DNA of 64,000 bases, from contig CM072884.1 in assembly GCA_037013685.1 (NCBI GenBank), forward strand, positions 6,262,001 to 6,326,000, read 5' to 3'. Each line of letters opens with the position of its first letter. Positions within the stretch are counted from its first letter, which is position 1. This DNA comes from Acridotheres tristis. Lineage: Eukaryota; Chordata; Aves; Passeriformes; Sturnidae. A program made the position numbers and the translations under genes. This document shows, one piece after another, positions 50,291 through 64,000 of the stretch. Below the pieces are notes generated by a model, which saw only the letters and a program-made list of their open reading frames with translations, made no database searches and was not told the origin of the DNA.

Positions 50291-50305
50291 AAAAAAAAAA
50301 AAAAA
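50291..50305. repeat. Poly-A run (15)
   Basis: A continuous A run of about 15 bases, with no retroposon body recognised upstream. Confidence 0.7.
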
Positions 50306-53300
50306 GACCACCAAGAACACCTGGGTCTCCAAGATGGATAAAAAGAACAAAGTACTGCCTACCCTCTGCATACAGAAATAAAAACATTATTATTCTTTAG
50401 AAAGAGGGCCCTCAGCCACTTTAGTACTGAAAATTCTTAGTCATATACTCTTATACTCTCTTCCTTATGAACAATTATTTATAATACAGCACATTTTAGG
50501 AGCCTAAAACTACATTCAGCAGCCATCAGAGGTAAATATTTCTTGAGAAGTTTTTCACTTGAAAATTAATTTCCCCATACACCCAAGCTCTGCTCTTTTT
50601 TTAATAAGTTGCTCTACAAGAACAATATAATTTGGCTTTTTCCCACCTTGGGAGGACAAGCAAGTCTTGGGGCCAGATCAATTTTCAGATGAATCCTTTC
50701 ATTGCACCTCAGACATTTTATGAGGCATTTTTCCAGATAATTTTCTATCTCAAACATTACAACAAAGCCTATTCAGGAGACAGAGTCAGAACACCTCAGG
50801 CTGTCCTAACATCCCCTTTATTTTCACACACTGGACCATAGACCACCAAGGTATACTGACCATGATACTTACGTACTCCCCAGGCATTTAGAATTTATAA
50901 ATCACCTCTGAAGTAATTTTCTTTCAGATGATTAGTGAAAAACTGGTTCAGTGTGTAGCCATCAACATATGAGTCCTCTCACAGACACAACAAACGATGC
51001 AACTTTTAGACGGTAACATCACCAACTCATCCAAAACTAAATGTATCCTCAAGTCACTAAGAGGTCTCAGACATATATTTGTATCTTTAAAATTCCAGAT
51101 GAATGTGTCAAAATGCTTGGTTTTGTTTTGGGGGTTTTGTGCTGGATGTTAAATGAAGACACCTGCAAGGAACACCTACTGTGTGCTGAAGTCTCCCTGG
51201 GTGTAGTGCATGGAAGTGTTTACAGGAGGAAGCCACTCAGTAATTGTTTTCTCAGCTTTTTAAGAAACTGAGAAGCCCATTATACACTGGACAGCAATTC
51301 TTTCATGGAATGGAGTGGAAGTACAACTGTGATTTGTGCAACGTTTAAGTTACAAAACATTAGATTTTTTTTTTTCATCTTGTTAACATAGCATTTGCAA
51401 AATGATCTTTGTCCTTTCATTTACTAAAAAGAAAAATCAACTTCAAAGAACATACGAGATTTTTTAGTAGCTGCTAGTGTAAGCTTAGAACACTGAATGG
51501 AATGAAAAAGATACTATAGAGTCTCCTTAAAAATATATGCTTTGTATAACTCATTATGCACACATGCACCACAAACGTCTTCATAAGCAAAAACAAAAGC
51601 AAAAAATCCACACCTCAAGATTTTTCTATCAGTGATAGATTAAATTTGGTAATTATCTGATTTAAGAATCTTAGTTTCCCTCATATTTCCAAATCTAGTG
51701 GAATTCCTAAGTAAGAATGTCCCTGAAAATAGAGATTTTTCCTGTGAGAGCAGAGAGTGCATTACCAGAGTATTCAGCATACAGGAGAATAGGAACAGGT
51801 ACATTTACAGTAGGCATTTTTACAAAAATTGATATTAAAATCAGGTCTTGATTATACAGAGCATGTTAATGATTTTAGAAACATTCAATTATTATTAGAA
51901 AAACACTCCAATTAAAACAAAAAACAACAAAAAAGCCACAAACTAGCAAGAACAGAAAACCCAAACTGCTGAAAAACCACTTGACATTACCAACTGTATG
52001 ATGCATTAGAGACTATTTACTGAATATCTAGTCCAAAACAGATTATCACAGCATAAGAGAATAATCTGTTTAAAGAGTTCATAATGGCACAGAAAGCATC
52101 AGCCTCCTTTAACTTTGTGAAGTAAATCTTCATTTAAAAGAAAAGGAAGGCAAGAGAACGGTGTCATTTATCTCTGGGATGCCACGTGAGGTGAATGCAC
52201 AGCACAACCCTGCCAAAGCAGGTAGAGAAAGTCACTTTACAGAGAACTAGCATGGCTGCTTTTAATCTGTGCTACCCAGTTTTGCCTTTCTCAAAATTCT
52301 CCATGAGCAATCAAAATAAAATAACGAGAATTAATTCTTCTATTGAAACCATTTAGTTTAAGTTAACAGAAATGTGTGTTGTAACAAAAACAGCATACTA
52401 GCAATAAACCATGATCCAAGTGTGCAAAAAAATAAGTAGTGAGTCAAGGGGTGAAAGGCTGCATACTGTGAATCTGGCATTTTGTCCTAGATGTAAACAA
52501 AAAAAAAAATTACTCCAGGCTGGCACTGATAAAAACACATGTAAAATAAGGAAGAAAGAGGACCCTTCTTGCCACCCAGTCATCTTTTGGGATTTGAGTA
52601 AGAGTTGGTCTGTCTTTGGCACTTTTGTGCTAGTCCACATCAAACAGACCAGAGAGGGATGCAGAGGTTTTCAAAGTTGAAAGCTTGAAGCTCTTATTGA
52701 TTTCTGCTCCTTTCTGAAACTGATTCAGAGTTTAACACCAACATTTTTCCCCTCTCTCAGATTCCCTTGCATTTATCTCTTTTTTTTTTTCTTCATCTTT
52801 TCATTCCATGACTACCTTTCTGAAAAGGGTTTTGATTTAGCCAGTCAAGACTTTCTATTGCAACACTGCCGTGAGTCAATGAGCAAAAAGCCCAGCAAAA
52901 TCGATGACTAAAGGCATAGAAAGATGAATTCTGGCACAGAGAGCTGGGATGATTGAAAACTTACTGCACCAGATGCTCATTACTGAGTCTGGTCACTTCA
53001 GCACAAAAGTTATTTGGACTTGCTAGGAGCCACACTCTGATTTGGGGAAGAAAATTCAGACAAACCTGTTAATTCAGCTGCTAATCACCAGTAAGGTGAC
53101 AGATATTTTAAAGAACTTCATTTAACTTCTAGAGAAATAATATGTCTGCACCCTAAAACGGATTGAGCTTAGCAACTGTGTGCCTTGGCTTCTAGTGAGT
53201 AGTAAAAAACAGAGCACAAGCTTTGGCTACCCAAGCAAATCTGCCAATAAGCGACTGCATAAATAAAAACTACATCTTCCTGTTCTAATTTTTATCAATT

Positions 53301-55819
53301 TGTCTTATTCTGCTTTCAAGGAAACAACAATTGATAAGAAAGACGTTTTTAGCTCATTGTGACTAACTTTTTCCACCCAGAAGACCATCAAAAGCAAGAT
53401 TTATCTTACGTCATAGATCAAAACCAGAAAATTATCACCTCTGCCTCAAAAATGTGATGAGAAACATTTCAAGATAGACTTGACTTGCCAACTCTCCCAA
53501 TATTGTTGCAGCTAAAATAATTTCAAAAAAATAGAGATATGATAGCAGTTGACATGGCACCAAGCAAGCTGAGAATTTAAAAGTGATCTTCAGTGTTACC
53601 ACAGCTAACATTTCAGCACTACTCAATCCATGAAATAAATGTAATATTATACAGCTTCATTCTGTACTGAGAGAAATGGGAGAAATGCTTACTGTAGGAT
53701 CAAAGTCTCAATCACTTTTTCTCACTGTCTGCTGAAACTACAAAGCAGTCTAGAAAAATAAAGCTACCATGTATAGAAGAGAAGAGAGGAAAATGAAAAT
53801 TTGCTGTGGGAGCAATGATGAATAAATAGTAGAAAGAGCATTGTTACAAAGCATAAAAGACGGAGTTCAAAGCTAGGAAAGTATGTGACAGAATTTGTAC
53901 AGAGAAAATAAAATATAGACACTGGATTAAGAAGCTACAACATGGCACAAGAAGATGCAATTGTAATATATAAATTGATAGCACTGCATAAAGTGCAGTC
54001 ATTTCAAAGATAAAAATGAAATACCGAATGTCTAAATGCAGAGCCAGGAAACATCCATAACAATTTACTTTACAAGGAGAAGCAATAATAATTCACTTCC
54101 AAAAGAACCTCCTCCAACTAGTAAGAATTACATGAAGTGTAATAACACAAATTAATTACAAACTGAATCTACATGGAGTCACTTGGGGTTTTTTGCCTAT
54201 CTGCCCCATGAAACCTCTGGAGTTCATTAGGCTGAATCCAGTTCAGTAAATGTATCTGAAGCTATGTCAGTGCTTCTACTCAACCACGTTGAGCTCAAGG
54301 CAATTTTCCTGAATATATTCACAATAAGGGCGTGAAAATTTATTAATAAACCACACATAATATTATCAAAAAAGGGCCCTGGTTTTCATTCTTTAATGGA
54401 CCATATTCAAGAGACCACAATCATATGTGAAACCTGTTATTACTTCCCTAAAATAGCACTAAGTGAAATGATGCCATTCATCCAGGTTATTTAGCAGGGA
54501 CAAAGTCAGTAAAGCCACCTGACACAGTATGGAAAAAAAAAAAAGCCAAAAACCACCAACAAATTCAAGCAGACCTGTATCAGAGGAAAAAACTGTTCTT
54601 AAAAAGTCAGTTGCACAAAAGTAAAAAGCATAGGTCTCTTTCTTTTAAATATTGGATAGCGATTTTCATTATTCTCTTGTACTGGAAGTTCTATAAACCC
54701 AAAGAGTAACTTACATAACAAATATGTCATTGATTTGTCAATAAATTAAAGCTCATCTCATTGACTATGGTTTTACAGTCATGCTTGCTAGAAATACTTT
54801 CAGTATTTAGAACAAGACCAAGTACAATTTATTAAAGTCTAATATTTTTTACTGCTGTTATTATTTGGAAAATGTAGCAGTTTGGAAAAAAAACCTTCTC
54901 TATTTAAAACTAGATTTGGTCAATCTCTGTCCAAAAGCACAGACAAAACTACTTCACACCAGCACTGACAGCACATTGCTCATGATCTTGATCTTGCATT
55001 TAGGAAAATCATGTTTTAGGCTCCTCTTCTGAGGGACATAGAACAGCACTAAAATCTCAGTCTCCACATACACACAGGTTGCCTGGAACTGCTGACTGTT
55101 CTCTGAAAAGCCTGCTCATTCCTGTTGAAGCACCTGGCACTTCCAAAAAGTTATATTTGTCTCAGTTTCCACACACAATGCAAATAAGGAAACTACTAAA
55201 CTGTTCTGCTTATCCATCTTCCTTTGTGGCCTCACATATTTTTAACTATACAAAAAGAGAAGAGACTGAAATTTCTGGACAGAAATAAACTAAGTCTTTT
55301 CTTATTCCTTGCAGAAAAGATTAATTTATGCTTCCTTCCTTTAAAAAAAGGCCTCAAAAACAAAGCCAACTAAATAATGCATATAAACTAAGGCATGGGA
55401 GGCAATTGAGAAGGCATAAATGAGTTTTACTAGATGAAAGCTAAAACAGAATAGAAAAGGCCTGGAGTGAGCAATGTGAGCAAATAATTCACTCACCATC
55501 ATTGAAGAGACACCTAACTAGCACAGTCCTATCAATCAGCCAGCTTGGCTTTGTGTCTGTCTCCACTGCAAAAAAAACTGTATGAGCACCATGGAAAAGA
55601 GCATCCAGGTAGCCAGAGAGACCCTGTGGGAACTTCATTAATCAGTAGTCTTCATTCTGTCCTGATAAATAGCACAAACTGGACTAGAGTTACCTGCAGG
55701 AACAAGCAGCAACTTCAGGATATTCTGTGGCAGCTCAATTGCTCTGCTGCCTTTGCTGAGCTAACACAGGGACCAGGTTAAGAAGACCATCTGTCTTCTG
55801 GAAGACTAACTTGTAAATT

Positions 55820-55841
55820 AAAAAAAAAAAAAAAAAAAAAA
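55820..55841. repeat. Poly-A run (22)
   Basis: A run of 22 A. No flanking retroposon body or target-site duplication was recognised. Confidence 0.8.
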
Positions 55842-56329
55842 TCCTCCAGGATTTTTACTTATTTCTTTAACATCAAATCAAGAGTTCTTCTATCAACCCA
55901 TGCTTACAGCTCCCAATGAATACTACCTCACTATATTCCCTTCCCTGGCTTCTTTTTATCACCTTACTCCTGCCTTCCACTGCCTCTTGCAAGCTGAAGG
56001 AAAGATATTATATTTTATTTATATTAGAAGTCACACAGTATATTTTTTGCACTGTAAGTAATCAAACAAAAACATAATAAGATGTTCAATTAAGCTGCAG
56101 ATCACAGACAAAGTACATCGTGCCCTGTAGCAACACCTCCTCGTCAGTGTACAGAAAAATGCTGCAGTCATGACAAATCTTGGTGAAGTTTCTCTTAGTA
56201 ATTACCCTGCTTAATTCAAGTTGTCATTACATGGTAGCTTCGATATGGAGAAATATTTAGTGTCATATATACCTATGCACAAATCTGCTAGCAATAAGCA
56301 TGAACCCTCTCAGCACAGCTATTATCAAC

Positions 56330-56830
56330 ACTGAGCTGTGTTTTCCTCTTGGGACTTCAACTCTGCATGCTCTTTGTCCCTGTCTGGCCACCTGGGGACA
56401 AGCTGGAGGTCACCCCATGCTGCTGGTCAGAATCAGCCTTGGAGGCATTCCCAGCCCCTTGGCTATGTGAAGCTGCCTCATTCCCCATTTTGCAGAGGAC
56501 AGTTCATCCCTTGGCTTAAGTTTCTCCTGCACCTTCTCTGCACTTCGATCCTCAGCTCTGTCAAATTCCAGTGCCCAGCCCTGTTCCTAACCCAGCTGCT
56601 GATGCTCTAGCCTTGCTTGCTTCCATTCCTCATCCTGCCATTGTGCATGTCCCAGCTTTCCAGACTCACATCCTGTCCATCAGCTGACACATTTTCATTT
56701 GCCGTGACTTCAGCCCCTCAGTTTGACTGAATGGTTCTTCAGTTTGTTGTTCAGCCCAGACTGCTGCACTCAGCTGCCCTATTCCATGTTTCCCTGGCCA
56801 GCGTGACTGCCTTCAGCTCATTGACATCAC
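56330..56830. other. GC-richer, pyrimidine-rich block
   Basis: This block has notably higher C content than its surroundings. The plus strand carries many CCCTG, CTGCC and TTCCC words and a 90-codon open frame (56338-56610) without a domain. No CR1 tail, LTR motif or CpG cluster was seen. It may be an unrecognised old repeat or an exon-like segment. Confidence 0.3.
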
Positions 56831-57540
56831 ACACATGAAACCCTAGACAGAGTCAACTTCACATAAATAAGGAGCACTAAACAAACAGCTCATCTCCATG
56901 CAGCTTTAACTCATCACTGTTCAAGGCTGATTTGCCACCTTTCAACTGAAAACTACAAAAATCACCTGAAAGCTGAGGTGTCTTAGTCCACACAGTGAAT
57001 TACCAGTGCTACCATACTGTATCTAGTGTGTACACAAAACTCAAGATAATAACAAAAAAATTAAACAAAACCATGCTAAATGCACAAAGCAGCAATTGAA
57101 AATAATAAAATCTGACTTTAAGCACTTTATAAAACCCCTCTTCTGTATATGCATGTACCAGCAAAAAGCACTTAAAGACTACAACCAAAGCACAGCTTTT
57201 ATTTAGGGATGCCCAAACATAGCTGGTGAAAAAATTGTCTCTTATAGGGTGTATAAGCCAGAGAATCTTCCAACTGATCTCTGTTTCACAAGACTTACAC
57301 ATACTATAGAATAAGTAATTTGGGTTGTAATTGCTGAGATCTAAAAAAATGCTCCACAAGTAGCTCTCACATATATTAAAAAACCCTACCACATCTGGAA
57401 TGTTAGACTTCTTATTCTATTATTTCACTTTGAAATACAATGCAGGCATTCTAAAGGAATTGTCTGCCCTGGGAACAAAGTAGGGGGAAAGTCTTTGCTT
57501 TAAATGCACAATGCACATTTGTTTGGAAGGCTGGGGGGAA

Positions 57541-57567
57541 AAAAACCCAACCAACAAACACACACAC

Positions 57568-57605
<38 letters not shown>
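57541..57605. repeat. A/C tract with (CA)n and poly-A37
   Basis: An A/C-only lead (CCCAACCAACAAA, then ACACACAC) is followed by 37 A at 57569-57605, the longest homopolymer in the window. The low-complexity frames crossing it on both strands (57451-57696) are artefacts of the run. Its length makes it prone to sequencing and assembly error. Confidence 0.85.
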
Positions 57606-57608
<3 letters not shown>

Positions 57609-58823
57609 ACAAAAAGCTAGCTCCAAGAGGAAAAGAACAAGCAAACAAGCAACAGGTTTATCAAAATATTATTTCCTCACCTCCTTTTACATTTAGTCAG
57701 AATAAGACAAGGCACAGTCACAGTATTGAAAAGCCTACTAAATTAAAATTGCCTCTCAAACAGGGGCAAATAATCAAGTACTAAAGTTACCTGCAGATGA
57801 GAAAATCCTTTATCAAGGTATATTTGAAACAAACCTTGTTTATTATTAAATTGTTGAGGGACTTCAGGAATTATGCAGTTTGGCTGCACCTTGATTTTGT
57901 AGCTGCAGGAGAGTCAGCATGAATGAAATGCTTCTGGGTTTTGATAGTGCTATGCCTGCTTCTGTGTCAGCTGAATTTTAAATCTGCTCATCAAAAGATT
58001 TAGGAAGCTGCTCCTGTTGTCATCAGTTATTCTCATGATCAGGCATTTTATGGTTCAATTAATATCACAAGCCAAGCCTAAAGGTCTGGGAGAGGAGAGA
58101 GAAGAGGAAGAGTGGGGTGGAAGGATGGATATACTCTGGTTTATAGAACCAAGGATCTAAGTAGTATTAACCACAAGCCAGTGAAGTGTTCACATCAAGC
58201 TTCATGTAAGCCAGAAAGAAATAGCAACATAGCTACAAAAACAGGAGTTAAAATTGTCATTTTTTTCTTACTTAAATAGTGCAACAAAGGGTCTCCAACA
58301 CTTACAAAAACCATTACTGCTGTAACCAGTACCAGAAGTTTACTCCTAGGAAGAGATAAAGACCAATTTTGGTATGTAAGCAAAGCTGATGTAATTCATC
58401 ATGGTGTCAGAAGATATTCCTGCAGAAACTTTTAAAGGCAGCTATTATTTAAAAATGCTATTCAGCTTATTTACAAAATGCTCTATTCGGATTACACACT
58501 GCATCCATTCACATTTAGTAGTTGCTCAAAATGAAAATGGCAGTGGTATTTTGCAACTTATTTATTCCTAATACTGTTTATTAACACACCTATGTTCAAG
58601 TTGCACTATATTTTGCTTAGCTTTTGGACTTGATTAAATGCATTTCACATTATTTCTATACAGCATAGAAGATCAATAGTCTATTCTACATTCAAGAGCT
58701 GTAAGTCACCAATATTTGGATCTATTCTTATACTATCAGAGGCTTCTCCAATAGCTAATTAATGCTGACAAAAAAATCCCAGGCTTTTTGAAATTCTGCC
58801 TTTAGGTTAGCAATTACTCATAG

Positions 58824-58841
58824 AATAAGGAATTCCTTATT
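58824..58841. repeat. 18-bp perfect palindrome
   Basis: AATAAGGAATTCCTTATT is its own reverse complement, with an EcoRI-type GAATTC centre. One such palindrome in 64 kb of AT-rich DNA is not far above chance. Confidence 0.7.
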
Positions 58842-61800
58842 AATTTTCCTATTCCAGTACTACCATATTCAAAGCTATGCTTCTAAATATAATCTAGTCT
58901 AGAACATAAACCTATGGCCTTACTACTTCCTTTGTGAACTTGCCTTAAATTTGCTCTTAAGATCAATGCAGCTCTGACTAGCTCAGAGAACAGAACTTAG
59001 AAGAGCAGACAATAAATCACACTTCAGTTACTTCACTGGGTAGATTTAGATACCCAGGCAGATGGAAATTATTCAAAAATACCTTTAAAGTCTATCAGCT
59101 ACAGTCATCTTTGAATCAATTTTGGTTCCATTGATGTTCTATATACTGCACCTATTAATTAAGGAATCACTGAAAAAAATGAGAACCACTGAATACTTTC
59201 CTATGGGATGAATCACTGACCCTCAAAGTCATGACTCCCATTCAGTTCCTTGAAGCTTATCACTGGCTTCTCTGTATTTCAATTGAAGAAATCAGTTTAA
59301 GATGTGAGAGCATAAGTTTTACAAAAATAAAATCTTCAAATTAGAGGAAAAACTGTAGTTTCCACAAGACACCTGAACTTCGAGGTTGTTTTAATACTTC
59401 TTGAAAACTTAACCACTGGCTAAGAATAAAAAGCCAGACACAAAACATCTCTATAACCATTCTCCCACCTTTGGTAGAAGTTGTTTTTAAACATTTAGAG
59501 AAAGTGTAACAATCAAGTAAGTCATAGCTGTGACAAAAAAAATGTTAGAGCCCAAATAAGAAAGCTGTAACAAAATGGCATCCTGAATTTATTCCATTCA
59601 CTACATTTTTAATATAAATTTTCTGCCTTGAGCTTTGAATTCATGATCATTGAGTGTTTCTGTGCTCTTTGCTCTACTCACATATCCTTCTATACACATG
59701 ATATGAATCACATGGGACTACTAAGCATTTTTAAAATAGGCTTTTAAGTTCTCCAGGTTTAAAAATCCCCCTCAAAATTCTCATTTCCTAGAAGCATGCT
59801 CTTTTCATGTTTCCTGGATATCACTCCACAGGTATAACTGAATAAACCCTTGGCAGTTTTACCAAAAGCATTACTGGTAGAACACCTATCAGGCTCCCTA
59901 GAGAACCTTAGAACCAGGTTTGAGGCTTATTTTAAACACTTCCTTCCTTCTTCCATCATTTAAACCAACTGGGCATTTGACTATTTAAGCATCCACATAG
60001 ATAATACTTTTTCAGATGGAAAAGAAACACTAAAATAGCATGACAAATTTTCAACCTCACAAATTATTTTAACTACTATTTAAATAAATGCCAATTTAGG
60101 TGAAATCAGAAGTATTTTTTAGGAGTTTGAAGTGTTTTAGTGTATTTTTTGCACAGCTACGTTTCTATTAATTGCATTCTCTTACTGATACAACAGATAT
60201 TTCCAATGAAAAGAACTGTTGCCATTGGAGTTACTGGTCATGTTGTACAGTGCCTTCCAATAGGGCTGGGATTACAGCAGAAGTCTTCACTGCCAGTTTT
60301 TTTCCACTTATACTCAGTGGTTGATAAGAACTAAGTCCAGCATAAGCAAGCCACTTTGTTTAGAAGTCTTCCAGAAAATAAAAAAAAAGGTTTTTTTTTT
60401 TCCCAGTCATAAAAAACATAAATGATGCAAATCCCAACTAAGAAATACACAAGTTGAGTATGAACGTACAAACAAATCTTTTCCCTAACAACTTTTGCAG
60501 AGGAAATGTAACTCCAAAGCATAATGCTGAACATTAATTAAATTCAAAATACAACACAGCTGTTCCTAAGTTTTGCAGCCACAAACCCAAAACAGTTAGC
60601 TAAATCTGTGGAACAGTTTTCTGAATTACTTTGCATGACAGAATTTTAGTCTGTCATGGAATATTTGCTCCCACACAAACCATTTTCCTATCTACAAGTC
60701 TAAAGGTTTGCAAGCCTGCCCTACACACATTTTAAACAACAGGACACAACAGTCAAACAATTCCATGAAACTGAGTATCCTATCCAAGCCAAGCTTCCCC
60801 ATGTAAAATATCTTCAAGTCTTTTGCACATTTTTACAGCATGATAATAGAGCAACCAATTGTGACACACACCAGTGAGGATTAAAACGCCATTGCAGGAG
60901 TTTTTATAAATTATTCATTTTTGCTTGTGTGCTCATTTAAAACAAAAAAAAAAAAGAAAAAGAAAGATCCAACAAAATAATAAACAGCATCTTTCTTACT
61001 TACCCACCACGTACTACAGAAAAGTAACAAGCACAGCTGGCAAGCAGGAATTCTGTTAACCTTCAGTTACTCACCTAGGACAAAGAAGAAATAGGGATAA
61101 GCACACTTGGCGGGAGAAACAACATGACAGTTAATTTGTAAAGTACATTAGCTTCCATGTTCATGAGATTTTTGAATTAGAATATCTTTAAATTCAGTTA
61201 AAAGGATAGAGATAGAAATGTTTCACAGCAACGTGGATGACAAAACAATTTGGTAGAAATCACATTTGTGTAAAATCCAAGCAGCTCATTCAGCTGGAGC
61301 ACTGACACAATTCTGCTCTGCTACGACAAGAGGATGCCAAGATCTTTGAAAACCCAAATGGATAAGGATTTTGAGTTCAGAATACACTGCCTAAAGCAAC
61401 GTTTTAACAGAACACAGTTACAAAAGTAATTAACTTTTGTGATTACCACAATCATTTTCAAAGTTTGCAGTGAAGCCTGCTGAAGATATGAAGTTTTGCC
61501 TGATAAAATTAGACAACTTTTCTGAACTGGCACATTTATATACTCTATTATATCCTCTCTTTAGCAGAATAGTGAACACACTGTGCTTAAGGTAATGCCA
61601 AATCAGTATTAATGACATGTTCTTCTGGAGATTTAATAAATTCAGTATTTATTAATGAGTAGCAAGAACGGAAAGCAATTACAAATATCAGAATAATTTT
61701 CTTCATCAGTGTATGCACATGAGCTATATGTGTTTAAAAAAGTCTAGGATTGCAAATGTTTACAACAGATTAAAAAAAACACCACAAAAACAGTAAAACT

Positions 61801-62714
61801 TTTATCAAGATCACGAATATCTTCCTATAGTATATTACATAAAATTTCATTAGCTTCAGGAAAAGCTGTGCCTCGGAATTTGGGAGATTTGCCAATGAAT
61901 TAAGTTTCAAAAGATATAATAAAATGGAAGTTACTAGAAACTGAGCATATCTGAAAAACCTAACTACTCCACATTAGTGTAATGTGTAATCATAACCACA
62001 GGCAGTCTAAAATGTAGTTCTTCAGAAATGTCACTCACAAAGCCCCAGAGCATCCCAGCTGCCCACCCAGGTGACACGAGGGTCACCCTTTCACATTTCA
62101 GTGCACAAAGAGCCCCTCACAGGTCTCACAAATCTCATTTTAGCACCCACTGAAGTGACAGCGAGGTGCAAAGCCATCCAGACCAAGTAGCATTACTTGG
62201 TGCTTTGCATAATCCACAAGAATTTCCAGGAGAGTGTGGAGAGGACTGTTAAAACTGGTCCCTTTATAACCCAGCCATCCTTTATTTTACAAACAGTTCT
62301 CTCGCTGAAATTCTTCAGAAAAAAAACTTGCAAATATTATGAAGAGAAGGTTAGACTGTCTTACTGTGGATAATCTAAGAAAATTTTCTATCACAGCAGC
62401 TCTTATATGCCACTGTAGGCTCTTACACATCCAAGGTTTAGGAAAAGCACTTGGCTTTTTATTTTACCTTTTTCTAGAATATAACAGCTGAGTGGAATAG
62501 TGTAGTAAACATACGAAAAAGTACATAGCATGTTTCATAACAGAAATTTTAAATACTCCTGCAGGGCAACAGATAATCTTTAATGAGGTTTCTAATGATG
62601 CATCTTGAGTTCTAAGACCTAAGTACATAAGTTAGGTCTAGACTGAGATCAGGTCCACACCATTCCACCATTTAACAAGAAACTGCAGAAAAAGAATGCA
62701 TGGCTACAGGTCCA

Positions 62715-62962
62715 AGAGAATCATGGAATTATGGTTGGAAAAAAAGTTCCAAGATCATCAAGTCCAGCCTTCAACTGAATACCACCATGACCACTAAGTG
62801 GCCAAGTGCTGCATCCACTCATTTCTTGAACACTTTTCACGGGATGGTGACACCACCACCTTCCTTAGCAATCTGTTCCAACACTTAACCACTCTTGCAG
62901 TAAAGCAATTTTTCCAGATATCCAACCTGAAACTCACCTGGCACAACTTGAAACAATTATTA
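62715..62962 (-). mobile_element. CR1 LINE, 3' end, minus orientation, diverged
   Basis: On the plus strand 'gagaatcatggaattatggt' is followed by 'gttccaagatcatcaagtcc', 'ccatgaccactaagtggcc', 'cttgaacacttttcacggga' and 'ccagatatccaacctgaaac'. On the minus strand the element's C-terminal coding sequence is readable as 'FRLDIWKNCFTARVVKCWNRL', the CR1 'FRLDIRKKFFTVRVVRHWNRL' block with several changes. This copy is more diverged than those at 19764 and 34257. The 79-codon frame (62794-63033) that includes it is a relic, not a gene. Confidence 0.9.
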
Positions 62963-64000
62963 AGCAAATTTTTAAAATGCAGGGAATAAAGCCCCGAGTA
63001 TCTCACTTTAACAGCTAATCCAGTTGAGCACAAAACTTGGCCCTGTTCATGTAGAGAGGATTAATTTCTGCCCATGGCTGAAATTCCAAATGTATCAGGT
63101 AACTAAACTGCAACCCATAAATCATCTATTTACTCCTTACAAATAGGATTAAACAAGTTATAAGAAGTTCTTCAACAGCTGTCAGATCCAGCCTAACTAT
63201 GGGCTCCTTCAGTTGATATTCCCAAGTAGCAATACTTGTAATATAAAGTTTGCAAGGATAATGTTTATCTAACTTCAGAAGACTAAAAACTCATGCCAAC
63301 TGTATAAGACACTTGTGATACAAAGCTTTTTCCTATACAAGCAATTGAAAACCAATGCAAATAGCATTTAAAATATTTATTCACAATGTTATACATCAAA
63401 TTTCTACTACTAAACCAAACTATGAAGTGCACTCTACATTCAGTTTCCATAAGGGCAAAGAAAAAGCCATTGACCAGCAAAGAAAGGCTTTGTGAGGTTC
63501 TAATATATGCTATATTGCTTTTGTTGATGCAATATTACTAAGAGGAGATAATTTCCTATTATTTTAAATAAAAATCACTCCTTTAAAATCAACTGCTATA
63601 GAGAAAGGTAATTTAGAGACAAAAAACTTTAACTTCTTTCATAAAGTCCTTCAAATTACATCAGTGCAGCAGTGAAAAATCTTCTAAGCAACTGCATTTT
63701 CTAATGTTATGCTTTTGTGATTTCCCAGTGTCAGACTATTAATGTGACAGCAAATTGTAGTCATTAGTCAAAAATAGTGAATATAATGGTTTATATGCTT
63801 AAAGTGACCTTGAGACTGTCTTGTACAATATTGATAGCCAAAACAAATGCTGTTCCATGATTGCTCCTGACTAAATCAAATCATACTTCAATTTAAAAAT
63901 TGAACCACACCTCCATTCTTTTTTAATTCTATACTCAGTTGTTACTTTGCAATGTATATGGGATTATATACGAAACCTGAACTTAAGCCAGATAGAAATA
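62963..64000. other. Unique AT-rich sequence to the window end, no gene seen
   Basis: Only one open frame above 60 codons lies wholly here (63283-63480, minus, 65 codons), without a domain. No repeat or RNA gene was recognised. Confidence 0.55.

Larger units (their letters stand above)
34672..62714. other. 28 kb of mostly unique AT-rich sequence, no gene seen
   Basis: No gene or RNA gene was recognised. Open frames reach 148 codons (38611-39057, minus) and 127 codons (57009-57392, minus), both hydrophobic and AT-driven, without domains. Items listed separately are a CR1 scrap (37725-37787), CCAATAAA repeats (43841-43917), poly-A runs (50291, 55820, 57569), a GC-richer block (56330-56830) and an 18-bp palindrome (58824-58841). 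Recognisable repeats are sparse here, which fits a gene desert or a long intron, but old diverged repeats would escape reading by eye. Confidence 0.5.

Noticed and set aside
57009..57392. 127-codon minus-strand open frame
   Set aside because: Rich in Phe, Tyr, Leu and Cys, as expected from AT-rich non-coding DNA; no domain or gene context.
58824..58841. 18-bp perfect palindrome as a possible protein-binding operator
   Set aside because: A palindrome of this length is near chance expectation for 64 kb of AT-rich sequence, and nothing nearby suggests regulation.

Overview
This window reads as non-coding vertebrate DNA, almost certainly from a bird. The main evidence is a set of CR1 LINE copies with avian-type 3' ends: an octamer-like tail related to ATTCTATG, and phrases such as 'accttaaagatcatc..gttcc' and its complement. 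Other support is the AT-rich, CpG-poor composition, the many A/C-rich low-complexity tracts, and the lack of Alu- or L1-like mammalian repeats. I cannot assign an order from this; the 'cacagaatcacagaatgg' style of CR1 tail is common in passerines, but that is a weak inference.

I find no protein-coding gene, no RNA gene, no CRISPR array and no bacterial-style operon. The open reading frames are short (the longest is 184 codons), lie on both strands, and show no domain. The exceptions are frames inside CR1 copies, which are decayed pieces of the element's reverse-transcriptase ORF. The window is best read as intergenic sequence or the inside of a large intron; the sequence alone cannot separate these.

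Layout: 1-3225 holds AT-rich unique sequence, a GC-richer block (1850-2340), a cluster of homeodomain-type TAATTA motifs (1189-1354) and an A/T inverted low-complexity tract. A plus-strand CR1 3' end lies at 3226-3490, followed by a possible LTR fragment near 3850-4010. From 3491 to 13079 the sequence is mostly unique, with a GC-richer stretch at 10640-11570 and a second LTR-like module near 12340-12430. At 13080-13670 there are two structured elements close together: a long hairpin with flanking direct repeats (13080-13158) and a 20-bp-period palindromic minisatellite built on AACTGGT/ACCAGTT (about 13494-13670). A minus-strand CR1 lies at 19764-20078, a 98-bp tandem duplication at 21880-22060, and an older LINE reverse-transcriptase relic at 24890-25150. 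The longest CR1 (31993-33022, minus) keeps about 1 kb, including frameshifted RT coding sequence. A plus-strand CR1 follows at 34257-34671. From there to 62714 the sequence is unique apart from a short CR1 scrap (37725-37787), simple repeats and a GC-richer block (56330-56830). A last minus-strand CR1 sits at 62715-62962.

I found no convincing new gene system. The most unusual signal is the palindromic minisatellite at 13.5 kb, whose unit resembles the binding sites of the Grainyhead/CP2 transcription-factor family. All repeat boundaries were set by eye and may be off by some tens of bases.
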